A stretch of DNA of 64,000 nucleotides from CBDBKL01 sp965206675 (GCA_965206675.1 CBDBKL010000005.1:1-64000), one strand, 5' to 3'. Shown: positions 24,437 through 34,554, counted from the first letter of the stretch. Made by a program: numbers and translations. The notes: a model not told the origin generated them from the letters alone.

Positions 24437-26863
24437 TTGGTCGCTTGGGGTTTGATTTTCAGTGGCTTGTTTTTAATAGGTGTCAAATCTGTGGATGGAT
24501 TTGAGAAGGGTCATGTTGAGCAAATTAGGGAACTTTCCAAAGCAGACGATAAAGAGCAGGTTTTAAAACTTCTTGAAAAACTTGAAAAAGACAAAGGTGA
24601 GAAAGCCTCTATTTATTTTGGCTTAGGGATTTATAATTTTAAACTGGGTAAGAATAAAGAAGCGGAGATGGCTTTTGAACAAGCTTTGCAGAAAAAAACG
24701 TCCTTAAGTGATTATGTCCATTTCTATTTAGGTAAAATCTATCGTCAAAGGGGAGAGAAAAAATCAGCTGCCGTTGTTTTTAAAAGAGTAACAAGTATGC
24801 GTCCCCTAAGTCCTCTTTATTATGATGCTCGATTTGAATTAGGTACCCTTGCAATAGAGGAAGGTCGCCTTAGGCGAGCTAGGTATCATATGAGATACCT
24901 AGAGCGTCAACGACGGGGCCACTCAAGTTATCCTGAAATTCTTTGGCACCTTGTAGGTATTGAGAAACGCCGATGGCGTATATGTAAGTGGGCGCGTAAA
25001 CTTTATTATCGTTACCCTACTTATGAACATGTTAAAGATTGGGGTATTAATTTGCAGGCCGTTCGTTTTAAGAATAAACGTTTAAAATGTGTTCCCAGTC
25101 ACGATAATCAAGTTCAACGGATAAGAAGATTACAGTGGGCAGGAGAATCTGACAGGGCCATGGCAGAAATTCAAGAACTCTATAAGAGAGCCACTCGTTC
25201 AACTCGTTATCATGTGGATCAACTTTATGCTAAGTTTCTTATTTCTGAAGGTGATGTTTTTAATGCGTTTCGTATTTTGTTTCCCTACTCTCGCACTAAA
25301 AGGAAGGATTTTGATTATCTTATGCTTTTGGGAAAGGTAGGGGCCAGAGCTCATAAATATCAAGCTGCTGTGGGAGCCTATCATAGAGCTTACAAATTAC
25401 GACCGCGTTCTCATGATGGCAGAGAAGCTCTCTTTCAATCGGCATTTTTAAGTTACCAGTTTCAAGACTATGATGGAGCTTTTAGAAGATTTACAGATTT
25501 TATTCAACGGTTCAAGGGGTCAGGTTTATCAAGGGATGCGAGATGGTACTTAGTCTGGATTCGTTATTTAAAAGCGGATTATAAAGGGGCCTATAGAGAG
25601 TTGCAAAAGTTGTCTAAGATGCGCCACCCCCGTCGCTATCAAAGTCATCATTACTATAAAAAATTGCAGTATTGGATGGCCATGAGTTTGTTAAAACAAG
25701 GAGAAATGGCAGGAGCTAAAAAAATATTTATAAAACTTGCTGGTAATGTACTGGGGGGATTTTATACTCATGCCGCTCAAGCTCGTTTAGTGCAAATGGG
25801 GGAAGAATATACCCAATATTTTGTCAACTATGATAAAGAAAAGGCTTTGAAAATAAAGCCATGGTCTCCTCAGAGCTTAGAAAATGTGTTTGAACTTGAG
25901 ACCCATTTACAAAGCGTACGGCATTTGGCTAATGTTTCTAAAGAAGAGATGGAAAGTGAAGAATCATTATTTTCTAATAAAGAGCTATTTGGTGAATTGT
26001 CTTCAGTCCAGGATTTGGATTCCATAAGTAGTAGGTTATCAAATTTTTCTCAAAAAAGTTTTAAGAATCCTAAGCTTGATCTTAATTTTTCAAGAGCTAA
26101 CACTCTATGGAAATTGGGCTTAAAAACATGGGCAAAAAACGAACTTTATGAAATTGAAAAGCGAACAAACAAGAAAGACAATCTGCGTTTGCTTATGGTT
26201 CAGTATGAAATCAATCGGGACTATCATAGATCGAGTTTTATTGGAGAAAATATGTTTGCACAGAATAGGAAGGATGACGGCGTTTTGGAGGGTAGAATGT
26301 ACTGGGAGTTTGCTTATCCCAAAGCCTACAGTTCCTTGGTTATGCAATATTCAAGAAAATTTACTATTCCTGTTGAGCTTATATGGGGGGTCATGAGGGC
26401 AGAGAGCCGTTATCGGATAGATGCACGCTCACCTGTTGGTGCCACGGGACTGATGCAGTTAATGCCTTATACAGCTGAAAAAGTAGCTGTCTTATTAAAT
26501 TTAAATTATACGGACCTATTTGACCCACAGATAAATATTCAATTAGGAGTTCGTTACTTAAAAAGACTTTATAATAAATGGCAGAGTAAAATTCCTTTGG
26601 TGGCAGCTAGCTATAATGCTGGCCCACATAGAGTGAAAAGGTGGGTAAAATCTTTTGGACATTTAGAAATGGACGAGTTTATAGAACATATTCCCTTTTG
26701 GGAAACGCGTAATTACACAAAAAAAGTTGTTTCTAATTATCTTGTCTACTCCCAGCTCTATTCTAAGATAAAAGCTGATTCTCTCGCCTGGTTGATACAA
26801 CCTACGGGAGTTAAGGTGAGTGGACCTGTTCCAACGAAAGAGGACTGGTCTGATTTATTATAG
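24437..26863 (+). CDS. Soluble lytic transglycosylase, Slt70-like, with TPR superhelix
   Basis: An 808-residue enzyme that cleaves the MurNAc-GlcNAc bond of peptidoglycan and leaves a 1,6-anhydro end. The start is TTG with a GAGGTG site, followed by a short signal peptide (GLIFSGLFLIGVKSVDG). Residues 30-640 are alpha-helical TPR-like repeats. The C-terminal SLT domain has the catalytic Glu in RAESRYRIDARSPVGATG, then LMQLMPYTAEKVA and ASYNAGPHRVKRWV. It should act in the periplasm. A related enzyme is encoded at 60.4 kb. Confidence 0.93.
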   Translation: MVAWGLIFSGLFLIGVKSVDGFEKGHVEQIRELSKADDKEQVLKLLEKLEKDKGEKASIYFGLGIYNFKLGKNKEAEMAFEQALQKKTSLSDYVHFYLGKIYRQRGEKKSAAVVFKRVTSMRPLSPLYYDARFELGTLAIEEGRLRRARYHMRYLERQRRGHSSYPEILWHLVGIEKRRWRICKWARKLYYRYPTYEHVKDWGINLQAVRFKNKRLKCVPSHDNQVQRIRRLQWAGESDRAMAEIQELYKRATRSTRYHVDQLYAKFLISEGDVFNAFRILFPYSRTKRKDFDYLMLLGKVGARAHKYQAAVGAYHRAYKLRPRSHDGREALFQSAFLSYQFQDYDGAFRRFTDFIQRFKGSGLSRDARWYLVWIRYLKADYKGAYRELQKLSKMRHPRRYQSHHYYKKLQYWMAMSLLKQGEMAGAKKIFIKLAGNVLGGFYTHAAQARLVQMGEEYTQYFVNYDKEKALKIKPWSPQSLENVFELETHLQSVRHLANVSKEEMESEESLFSNKELFGELSSVQDLDSISSRLSNFSQKSFKNPKLDLNFSRANTLWKLGLKTWAKNELYEIEKRTNKKDNLRLLMVQYEINRDYHRSSFIGENMFAQNRKDDGVLEGRMYWEFAYPKAYSSLVMQYSRKFTIPVELIWGVMRAESRYRIDARSPVGATGLMQLMPYTAEKVAVLLNLNYTDLFDPQINIQLGVRYLKRLYNKWQSKIPLVAASYNAGPHRVKRWVKSFGHLEMDEFIEHIPFWETRNYTKKVVSNYLVYSQLYSKIKADSLAWLIQPTGVKVSGPVPTKEDWSDLL

Positions 26864-27093
26864 TCATGTTGTTTGTATGTTGTGGATCTAGAGATTAATT
26901 GTAGTAGCGCAGAAGAGTAGTGGTATAAGGAAAGAGATTACTATTGTTTGAAGTGTTTATTTATGGTTACCTTAAAGAGATATAGTAAATTAAACTTGAA
27001 AATATTTTCATTCAATATTATTGAGTAAAGGCTTTGTGATTTAACTGACTTTTAAAAACAATGAATTGATAGGGTGTTTTCAGGAGGTAGAAG

Positions 27094-27831
27094 ATGAAAA
27101 GATCTATTTTAATGTTTATGTGTTCACTTTTCATATTGAATGTCAGCTTAATGATTCCAACGATTTCTGTTGCTCAGGAAAATATATCTACATTTATCAA
27201 ACAAACAAGAGGAGATATTGGTTTTTACCTTGATATTCGAGAGGTGGATCTTTCTGAGAGTTTAGTACAAAAAAGCAGTCATGATAAAGGCATTGTCATT
27301 TATAGATGTGTTTCGGAAACAGATGAATGTCATCCTATAACAGAATTTGTGACCTATGAAGAATTAAGAGATGTATTAATATCACATAATCTTGTTTATA
27401 TCGTAGGGGGTACTGCTGTAGCTGTCAGTACAGTTGTGCTTCTCGTAAAAGCTCCGTGGGTATTGGCAGGTGCCGTAGGAGTTGGGGGTGTGGCAACAAT
27501 ATTTGGGGGAACATTCGGATCAGCTATAGGGGGACCTTTCGGAGGAGCAGCGGGAGGGGCAATTGCGGCATTGGCTGCTGGAGCAGTTGTAGCACTGCCA
27601 GGTCCAGGATTGGTAGTAGCTGGAGTACTAGGTGCAGGAATGGGAGGGGGACTGACGGAAATGAGTTATGATGGTCGTCAAATGCCACCAGGACTTTTAC
27701 TTAAAGATGGCTCTTTTTTAAGAAAGCTTTTCAGTGACCGAGAGAATTTATACGTGAGAAATCTTGCTGTAGTTCAAGAAGAGTTAACAGAACTAGTTGA
27801 TACAATAGTTCGTTATAGGGGACTTTGGTAA
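27094..27831 (+). CDS. Exported glycine-zipper protein
   Basis: A 245-residue protein with a signal peptide (ILMFMCSLFILNVSLMIPTISVAQ) and an AGGAGGT ribosome site. The middle, at about residues 110-190, is a long Gly/Ala/Val-rich membrane-active segment. It has repeated GxxxG spacing (GVATIFGGTFGSAIGG, GGAAGGAIAALAAGA), which marks a glycine zipper. The remainder is ordinary soluble sequence. Glycine zippers occur in outer-membrane or pore-forming lipoproteins and in some toxins. It lies 13 bases upstream of oppA and may be co-transcribed, but no mechanistic link is evident. Confidence 0.7.
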   Translation: MKRSILMFMCSLFILNVSLMIPTISVAQENISTFIKQTRGDIGFYLDIREVDLSESLVQKSSHDKGIVIYRCVSETDECHPITEFVTYEELRDVLISHNLVYIVGGTAVAVSTVVLLVKAPWVLAGAVGVGGVATIFGGTFGSAIGGPFGGAAGGAIAALAAGAVVALPGPGLVVAGVLGAGMGGGLTEMSYDGRQMPPGLLLKDGSFLRKLFSDRENLYVRNLAVVQEELTELVDTIVRYRGLW

Positions 27832-27844
27832 AAGGAGGAAAAAT

Positions 27845-29440
27845 ATGAATAAACATGGGATTATATCTATTTTCTTGGGGTTTGTTTTTCTTTCTTTTAT
27901 GGGGTGTACGAAAAAAAGCTCATTAGAGTATGGTCTTGATCTTAAAGAAACTATTGTTATTAATATTAATACAGAACCTCCGACTTTGGATTGGAGTAAA
28001 TCGACAGATACAACATCTCATGAAATTCAAAAGAACATAATGGACGGGTTAACAGACTATGATCTCTATAACCCCAGTTTACCCCTTCGCCCTCTATTGG
28101 CTGAAAAATGGGAAGCTACAAATCAAGCTAAGACGTGGCGAATAACATTACGTAAAGGGGTTCAGTGGACAGACAGTGTAGAGTTTGAAGCACAGCATGT
28201 GATTGATGGTTGGGAAAGGCTTCTGAATCCTATGACGGCCTCTGAATATGCCTATTTTATTTTTAATATTAAAGGAGCAAAAGAATATAACTCCGGTACG
28301 CTTAAGGATTTTTCTAAAGTTGGTGTAAGAGCTGTCAATAAGTATGAGCTGCTTGTGGAACTCAAGAAATCTATGAGTTTCTTTCCACATCTTTTAGCTC
28401 ACCATTCGACCTACCCTATTCGTAAGGATATTGTAAATAAATATGGAGAGGGAAAATGGACGGAAGCTGAGAATATTGTCACTCTTGGTCCTTTTAATTT
28501 AAAAATTTGGGAACATGATAAGGCGATTGTCTTAGAAAGAAATGAGAACTACTGGGGAGAGAAACCGAAGATAAAAAACGTGCTAGCTTATATGATTAAT
28601 GAGGAGTCAACAGGCATTTCTTTGTTTGAGGCGGGAAAGTTAGATTACCAAAAAGAATTACCTTCGACAGAAATTTCAATTCTTAAACAAAAGCCTGAGT
28701 TTGTTTCTAAAGGAAATCTAATGCTTTATTACTATGGATTTAACACAACAAAAAAGCCTTTTGATAATATAAATGTGAGAAAGGCCTTTGCACATGCTGT
28801 TGATCGTGATGAAGTGACACGTATGTTGGGCGGGGGAGAGACACCCACATCAAATTGGATTCCTAAGGGAATGCCTGGTTATAGTGAAAATATTGGGTTA
28901 AAATTTGATCCTAAAAAGGCAAAAGACTACCTTAAAAAAGCGGGTTATGAAGATCCAAGGAAACTACCAAGGGTGGTCATTGGCTTTAACACAAATGATA
29001 ATCACAAAAGAATTGCAGAAAATATTCAAGAGCAACTGAAAAAATATTTAGGGGTTAGTGTCGAGTTAAAAAACGAAGAGTGGAAAGTTTATCTATCCAC
29101 TTTAAATGTAAACGCTTATCCTATCTTCCGATTGGGCTGGATGGCGGATTATCCCGATCCTGATAACTTTATGTCTCTTATGCTCTCTTATTCAGAGAAT
29201 AACCGTGGTAAGTGGGCTAATAAAAATTATGATAAGCTCATAGAGACGGCTGTGAGTGAAATGGATTTACAGAAACGTTTAGCATTATATAATCAAGCAC
29301 AAAAAGTTATGCTTGAAGAGGGTGCGGCTGTTATTCCTATTTACTCGGGTGTCAGAAATCAATTGATCTCCAAGAGACTAAAAGATTTTCCTGTCAATGT
29401 GATGGATCAGCGTATTTACACAAGAGTTTCTATTAAGTGA
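27845..29440 (+). CDS. oppA: Oligopeptide-binding lipoprotein OppA-like
   Basis: A 531-residue SBP_bac_5 family periplasmic binding protein anchored through a lipobox cysteine (FLSFMGC, Cys near residue 21). Family features include NTEPPTLDWSKSTDT near the N-terminus, the WRITLRKGVQWTDS segment, NVRKAFAHAVDRDEV, and WMADYPDPDNFMSL near the C-terminus. It should capture peptides for the OppBC channel. The AAAGGAGGAA site is strong. Its stop overlaps the oppB start (GTGA). Confidence 0.92.
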   Translation: MNKHGIISIFLGFVFLSFMGCTKKSSLEYGLDLKETIVININTEPPTLDWSKSTDTTSHEIQKNIMDGLTDYDLYNPSLPLRPLLAEKWEATNQAKTWRITLRKGVQWTDSVEFEAQHVIDGWERLLNPMTASEYAYFIFNIKGAKEYNSGTLKDFSKVGVRAVNKYELLVELKKSMSFFPHLLAHHSTYPIRKDIVNKYGEGKWTEAENIVTLGPFNLKIWEHDKAIVLERNENYWGEKPKIKNVLAYMINEESTGISLFEAGKLDYQKELPSTEISILKQKPEFVSKGNLMLYYYGFNTTKKPFDNINVRKAFAHAVDRDEVTRMLGGGETPTSNWIPKGMPGYSENIGLKFDPKKAKDYLKKAGYEDPRKLPRVVIGFNTNDNHKRIAENIQEQLKKYLGVSVELKNEEWKVYLSTLNVNAYPIFRLGWMADYPDPDNFMSLMLSYSENNRGKWANKNYDKLIETAVSEMDLQKRLALYNQAQKVMLEEGAAVIPIYSGVRNQLISKRLKDFPVNVMDQRIYTRVSIK

Positions 29441-30504
29441 ATAAGATAATTTGGCTACTTTTTCTAGCTTCTTTCTTTTTTACAATTGGATTAGATTGGA
29501 CTGGGTATGAAATACCCACACAGCTGGTTTGGTTAAATGTATTCTTATTATTAGGGGGAGCTTTTTATGTGATTTTAACCAAACATCTTTTTGCTTATGC
29601 AGTGAAGCGAATTCTAGAAGCTATATTTACAGTTTTTGTTATTGCCTCTTTAGTTTTTGGACTTTTGCGCTTGTTACCAGGAGGACCTTTTGATTCCGAA
29701 AAGGCTTTGCCTGCAGAGGTCAAAGCCAATATTGAAGCCAAATATAATTTAGATGATCCTATTTATATTCAGTACTTTGACTATTTTAAAAGTTTAGCCG
29801 TTGGTGACCTGGGTGAGTCTTATAAATATATTGGCAGGGATGTTTCCACCATTATTGCTGAGGCGATTCCTGCCTCTTTTAAGTTGGGTTTTTACGCATT
29901 ACTTATAAGTTTTTGTATTGGTATTCCCCTGGGTCTGATTGCTGCATTAAAACACAATACAAAATGGGATGCTGGTGCAATGATTTTTGCTATCAGTGGA
30001 GTGGCACTTCCTAATTTTGTTGTAGCAGGGTTAGCTATACTTATATTTTCTATTTGGTTAGAGATTTTACCTCCAGCACTCTGGTCGAGTCCCATTCATT
30101 ATATTTTACCTGTCTGTGTTTTGGGTGTACGTCCGATAGCTGTGATTGCCAGACTAACTCGTTCAAGTGTTCTTGATATTATCAAGAGTGATTTTATCCG
30201 AACAGCTTATGCCAAGGGTCTTGATACGAAAGTTGTTCTTTTTAAGCACGCCTTAAAAAATTCTTTGATTCCTGTTATTACAATATCGGGCCCATTGATC
30301 GTTGGTATTTTGTCGGGCTCATTTGTTATTGAACTTATATTTGCAGTTCCTGGGATGGGAAAACATTTTATTCTCAGTGTAACGAATAGAGATTACCCCC
30401 TTATATTAGGATTAACATTAATGTATTCCGTGATGCTTATATTGGCAAATATGATTGTGGACTTGCTCTATGTCATCATTGATCCACGGGTAAAACTAGG
30501 ATGA
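29437..30504 (+). CDS. oppB: Oligopeptide ABC transporter permease OppB
   Basis: A 355-residue inner-membrane permease. It has the usual OppB/DppB N-terminal region (AVKRILEAIFTVFVIASLVF, then LRLLPGGPFD) and a transport domain ending in the EAA-type loop RTAYAKGLDTKVVLFKHALKNSL. It is about 45 residues longer than E. coli OppB because two extra hydrophobic segments precede the normal start. The GTG start overlaps the oppA stop. It pairs with OppC in the membrane. Confidence 0.94.
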   Translation: MNKIIWLLFLASFFFTIGLDWTGYEIPTQLVWLNVFLLLGGAFYVILTKHLFAYAVKRILEAIFTVFVIASLVFGLLRLLPGGPFDSEKALPAEVKANIEAKYNLDDPIYIQYFDYFKSLAVGDLGESYKYIGRDVSTIIAEAIPASFKLGFYALLISFCIGIPLGLIAALKHNTKWDAGAMIFAISGVALPNFVVAGLAILIFSIWLEILPPALWSSPIHYILPVCVLGVRPIAVIARLTRSSVLDIIKSDFIRTAYAKGLDTKVVLFKHALKNSLIPVITISGPLIVGILSGSFVIELIFAVPGMGKHFILSVTNRDYPLILGLTLMYSVMLILANMIVDLLYVIIDPRVKLG

Positions 30505-30542
30505 GTAGAGGGTTTAAAATTTCAAGTTGAGGAGATAGTAGA

Positions 30543-31445
30543 GTGCTCTCTTTTTTTAAAAAGACAAATCATAAATCTAGTAGCTTATGGAATGACTCTT
30601 GGAAGCGTTTAAAGAAAAATAAATCTGCTGTTGTTTCAGCTTGGTATATTATCTTTATTTGTTATGTAAGTGTCTTTGCAGTGCAAATTGCTCCCTATTC
30701 TTTTGAGACTCAAGATGTGGATCGCGCACTCTTGGGTCCAAATAGCATAAATTTTTTAGGTACAGATAGTTTAGGTAGAGATCTTTTTTCACGTATTATT
30801 TACGGGGCTCGTATATCTATGGCTGTTGCTATTTTAACAGCAGTGGTTTCTCTAGCTATTGGTTTAATATATGGAATGATATCAGGGTGGGTAGGAGGAA
30901 AGGTTGATGCTTTGATGATGAGATTTGTTGATATTCTTTATTCCATTCCTACTCTTGTTTTATTAATTCTTGTGATGGTTATTTTTGATGCTGTTAATAT
31001 TTTTGAAAATCCAGAGCTAAAAGCGGTAACGGGAGTGTTACTGGCATTGAGTTTGGTGGGCTGGACAACAATTGCTCGTTTAGTGCGTGGTCAAGTTTTA
31101 CAAACGAAGGAAATGCTTTATGTAGAAGCTGCAAGAGCACTTGGGCAGAGTGATAAAAACATACTTATAAAACATGTTCTGCCTAATATTCTTGGACCTA
31201 TTATTATTACTTTAACGTTTCAGATTCCTCTCAATGTTCTTTTTGAAAGTTTTTTGAGTTTTATAGGGTTAGGATTGCAACCTCCATTTTCAAGTTGGGG
31301 TGTTTTGTGTTCCGATGGCTGGCGTTCTCTAAAATCTTTTCCTCACCTGATACTATTTCCCGGAGGAGCTTTGTTTTTAACAATGTTAGCTTTTAATCTC
31401 TTTGGGGATGGTTTGAGAGATGCCTTTGATCCAAAGGCCCAATAA
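30543..31445 (+). CDS. oppC: Oligopeptide ABC transporter permease OppC
   Basis: A 300-residue permease with the OppC_N segment (SLWNDSWKRLKKNKSAVVS), LGTDSLGRDLFSRIIYGARIS, and the EAA loop EAARALGQSDKNILIKHVLP. The C-terminus is intact. It starts at GTG, 38 bases after oppB. The ATPase genes oppD and oppF, which normally follow in such operons, are absent here; the next gene is an unrelated Sel1-repeat gene. Confidence 0.94.
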   Translation: MLSFFKKTNHKSSSLWNDSWKRLKKNKSAVVSAWYIIFICYVSVFAVQIAPYSFETQDVDRALLGPNSINFLGTDSLGRDLFSRIIYGARISMAVAILTAVVSLAIGLIYGMISGWVGGKVDALMMRFVDILYSIPTLVLLILVMVIFDAVNIFENPELKAVTGVLLALSLVGWTTIARLVRGQVLQTKEMLYVEAARALGQSDKNILIKHVLPNILGPIIITLTFQIPLNVLFESFLSFIGLGLQPPFSSWGVLCSDGWRSLKSFPHLILFPGGALFLTMLAFNLFGDGLRDAFDPKAQ

Positions 31446-31477
31446 CAAGCCCGCCATATTTTAAATGAGACTCTGCG

Positions 31478-31506
31478 ACATATGAATATATATGTCAAAA
31501 GACATA
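31478..31506. other. Overlapping small hairpins after oppC
   Basis: GACATA, TATGTC and GACATA occur in succession (31478, 31491, 31501), so the middle element can pair with either neighbour. The second option, TATGTC-aaaa-GACATA, is a tight hairpin. No T-tract follows, so it is a poor terminator and may only mark a processing or stabilising structure. Confidence 0.35.
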
Positions 31507-31610
31507 CCTTAGAGATCTGTAGAAATATATTCACTCTATTTGATTATGAAATATATGTAGGCTAAAAATTATATTTGCGTATGAAGAGAAAGCTGACTAA
31601 AAATCACTAG

Positions 31611-32865
31611 ATGAAAACTTTCCTTTTATTTACCTTATTATTCCCGTTTGGATTACAAGCTAGTGAGGACAATTCATCCACATCTTTAAAAAATGTCTCT
31701 CAGAAAAAACCAGCAGTACGAAATATATCTTTAAAATCGGAAAGTTTAGAGTCTCTCACTATCAAAGCTAAAGCGAGTGATGTTCTTGCTCAAAGAGAAT
31801 TAGGTTATAGATATCTGGAAGGACGAGATGGTGCTCCCCAAGATAATAAAGAAGCCTTTCGTTGGCTTCACAGAGCGGCTGTGCAGGGGGACGCCATGTC
31901 TCAAGATCAGGTTGGAGAAATGTATTTTTCAGGTAAGGGTGTTGATCAAAATGAAGAAAGAGCTATTGTTTGGCTTACAGAGGCCGCTCGACAAAACTAT
32001 AAAAAAGCTCAAGAGACATTGAGAGCTCTCAGCGTATTAAATTTAGATGTGATATCTTCTCGTAGGGATTTAGTAGAATCTTATAAATGGGCCTCTTTAA
32101 CTTATGCGAGAAACATGCAAGAAGAAATGTTAAGTGAGGTTGATGTTATTTTCTTAGACTATTTAGAAGATCAAATGACTTCTTTTCAAATTGTAGAAGC
32201 TCAAGCTCAGGCTCTACAGGTTTTTCGAAAGGAAGTTGAAAAAGAAAAAATTGAAGAGCAGAGAAAAATACAGATACAACAGAAAAAATCGTCAACAGGA
32301 CAGAATGTACAAATTGAATTGTTTCCTCAGTTTTTTCAGCAACAAGTTAAGGGGAATATGCACTCTTATGAAATCCAGAGCACTGAAGATTTAACATATT
32401 TAGAACAGGACGCTAGAGTCGGTGATGCCAATGCACAACATGCTTTGGGGAACTTCTATCTTTCCGTTGAGTTTCAGGATTTAGCTCGAGCTATTTTTTG
32501 GCACCGAAAAGCAGCTCAACAGGGTCATGTCGAATCTCAACATATACTTGGTGTTTTGTCTGCTACGGGTAATGGTCTTCCGAAAAACTATGCAGAAGCC
32601 AGCCCAAGAGAACTATGGGCCGGCTCTATATAGATTGGCTCTTATCTATTCTTCAGGTGAAGGTGTGCCTCGAAACTATATGGAAGCCTATAAGTGGGCA
32701 GTTTTAGTTCATGCACAGGGTTCTTTTATTGAAGAAGCAAGTGCCCTTTTAGATTTTTTAGAAACGGAATTACCTCCTTCAAAAATCAAAGAAGCTCAGC
32801 AAGAGGCCACTCGTTTTCATCGATCTATTACAAGAAATTTAGAAGAGACCTTTGGGTGTTATTAG
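31611..32865 (+). pseudogene. Sel1-repeat exported protein with a broken reading frame
   Basis: The first frame (ATG at 31611) has a signal peptide (FLLFTLLFPFGLQAS) and Sel1 repeats such as AQRELGYRYLEGRDGAPQDN, EAFRWLHRAAVQGD and SQDQVGEMYFSGKGVDQNEE. It ends early at 32633 with ASPRELWAGSI. A second frame takes over at about 32600, with ENYGPALYRLALIYSSGEGV and NYMEAYKWAVLV, to a stop at 32865. The repeat around the junction lacks the usual YxWxxxAA helix. A deletion of some 20 bases that is not a multiple of three fits better than a one-base error. Sel1 proteins are signalling or scaffold adaptors. Confidence 0.75.
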
Positions 32866-32871
32866 GACTTT

Positions 32872-33960
32872 TTAAACGTTAAAGCGGAAGAGCATAACGT
32901 CACCATCTTTAACAACATACTCTTTCCCTTCAGAACGTAAAAGACCAGATTCTTTTACAGCACTTTCGGAGCCTTTTTCAAAAATATCATTGGCCTTATA
33001 TGTTTCAGCACGAATAAATCCCTTTTCAAAATCGGAATGAATGACCCCTGCCGCTTGCGGTGCTCTTGAACCTTTTTTAATTGTCCATGCTCGCACTTCT
33101 TTTTCACCTGCTGTAAAGTACGTGATAAGATCTAAAAGTCTGTAAGCTTCACGTATCAATGTGTGAAGCCCTGGTTCTTTAGCTCCCATGGATTCTAAAA
33201 AGTCTTTTTGATCCTGCTCTGAAAGTTGTACTATCTCTGCTTCAATGGCCCCACAGAGCATAACCATGCGGCTACCATCTGCGCCAATGAAAGATTCAAC
33301 GCTCTCAACGTATTTGTTTGTTCCTTTAGAAAAACTCCCCTCATCAACATTACACAGATAAAGAACAGGTTTGCTTGTAAGAAGTTGTAGGTTTTTTAAA
33401 AGGTCTTTTTCTTCTTTGGTTATTTCAAGAGAACGAACAGGCTGTCCTTTATCTAAAATGGCTTTTATTTTTTCTGTAAAGGCTAACTCCTCAAGAAGAT
33501 CTTTTTGACCCTTTGCTTGCTTCTTTAATTTTTCAATCCGTTTAGTGATAGATTCTAAATCAGCTAAACAAAGCTCTGTATTGATGACCTCAATATCTTG
33601 AGTGGGGTCAATTTTTCCATTAACATGAGTGATATTTTCATCATCAAAACAACGGACAACATGAATAATAGCATCTGTTTCGCGAATGTTAGCAAGAAAC
33701 TGATTACCCAAACCTTCTCCCTGACTGGCTCCAGAAACCAATCCCGCTATATCAACAAATTCAATGGAAGTGGGAATAATCGTTTTTGTGTTTACAATTT
33801 TTGCAAGTTTTTGAAGACGTGAATCGGGAACGGTCACCACTCCAACATTAGGGTCAATGGTGCAAAAGGGATAATTGGCCGACTCTGCCTTTGCGGCTGT
33901 GAGTGCATTAAAGATAGTACTTTTTCCCACATTTGGTAAACCCACAATACCACATTGCAT
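32872..33960 (-). CDS. ychF: Redox-regulated ATPase YchF (Obg family)
   Basis: An Obg-like P-loop protein that prefers ATP and binds ribosomes. It has Walker A GLPNVGKST at the N-terminus, the switch-like DIAGLVSGASQGEGLGNQFL, the NVDE form in place of the NKxD specificity motif, and the C-terminal TGS domain (TYFTAGEKEVRAWTIKKGS, GVIHSDFEKGF). I start it at 33960 (MQCGIVGLPN), the family N-terminus; an in-frame extension would overlap pth. It is the last gene of the prs-rplY-pth-ychF cluster, one base after the pth stop. Confidence 0.96.
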   Translation of the reverse strand: MQCGIVGLPNVGKSTIFNALTAAKAESANYPFCTIDPNVGVVTVPDSRLQKLAKIVNTKTIIPTSIEFVDIAGLVSGASQGEGLGNQFLANIRETDAIIHVVRCFDDENITHVNGKIDPTQDIEVINTELCLADLESITKRIEKLKKQAKGQKDLLEELAFTEKIKAILDKGQPVRSLEITKEEKDLLKNLQLLTSKPVLYLCNVDEGSFSKGTNKYVESVESFIGADGSRMVMLCGAIEAEIVQLSEQDQKDFLESMGAKEPGLHTLIREAYRLLDLITYFTAGEKEVRAWTIKKGSRAPQAAGVIHSDFEKGFIRAETYKANDIFEKGSESAVKESGLLRSEGKEYVVKDGDVMLFRFNV

Positions 33961-33961
33961 T

Positions 33962-34549
33962 TTATTCGGACCTTTTTTGATTGAAACGGCTGGCCGTTTT
34001 TTCTGGGCCATTCAATATATAAGATGCCATAGCTTTAGAGGCAAGGTTTAGAAAATCAGGCATTTCCTTTTCTTCTTCTGTTGTAAAATTGTGTAGGACG
34101 AAATCTTCTACACTTATATGTGAGTTGTCTGGTTTACCAACACCTAGTTTTAAGCGTGCATAGTCTTGAGTATTTAATTGCTGATTAATGCTTCTGACAC
34201 CGTTATGCCCTGCTGGCCCTCTGTTTTTTTGAAGTTTCATTTGTAGGAAAGGTAAGTCAATTTCATCATGTACTACAAGTAGGTTCTCATTTTCAATTTT
34301 ATAAAAATGCATTATTTTTTGAATCGCTTCTCCTGAAAGGTTCATATAGGTTTGTGGTTTTGCGACTAAAACGGATTCACTCTTTAAACGTAATTGAAAT
34401 GTCAAAGATTGAAATTCATTTTTAAAAGAGGGTAACTGATCGTTGTCAGAGGATTTCTTCAGAAAGTTATCAACAGCAAGAAAACCAATATTGTGTCGGT
34501 GAAACTGGTATATTTTCCCTGGATTGCCAAGGCCTGCTATTAACCACAT
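33962..34549 (-). CDS. pth: Peptidyl-tRNA hydrolase
   Basis: Pth releases peptides from stalled peptidyl-tRNA. The 195-residue product has GLGNPGKIYQFHRHNIGFLA (with the catalytic His), KPQTYMNLSGEA, VVHDEIDLPF and NRGPAGHNGVRSI, all typical of the bacterial Pth family. It starts five bases after the rplY stop, within the conserved ribosome-linked cluster that also includes prs. Confidence 0.96.
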   Translation of the reverse strand: MWLIAGLGNPGKIYQFHRHNIGFLAVDNFLKKSSDNDQLPSFKNEFQSLTFQLRLKSESVLVAKPQTYMNLSGEAIQKIMHFYKIENENLLVVHDEIDLPFLQMKLQKNRGPAGHNGVRSINQQLNTQDYARLKLGVGKPDNSHISVEDFVLHNFTTEEEKEMPDFLNLASKAMASYILNGPEKTASRFNQKRSE

Positions 34550-34554
34550 ATTGG

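Noticed and set aside
27456..27671. A 71-codon frame rich in Gly, Arg and Cys
   Set aside because: It is the second frame of the glycine-zipper segment; its composition follows from GGN-rich codons of the real gene.
33961..34011. A 17-codon N-terminal extension of YchF
   Set aside because: It lies inside pth, lacks a ribosome site and does not match the family N-terminus, which begins at the ATG at 33960.
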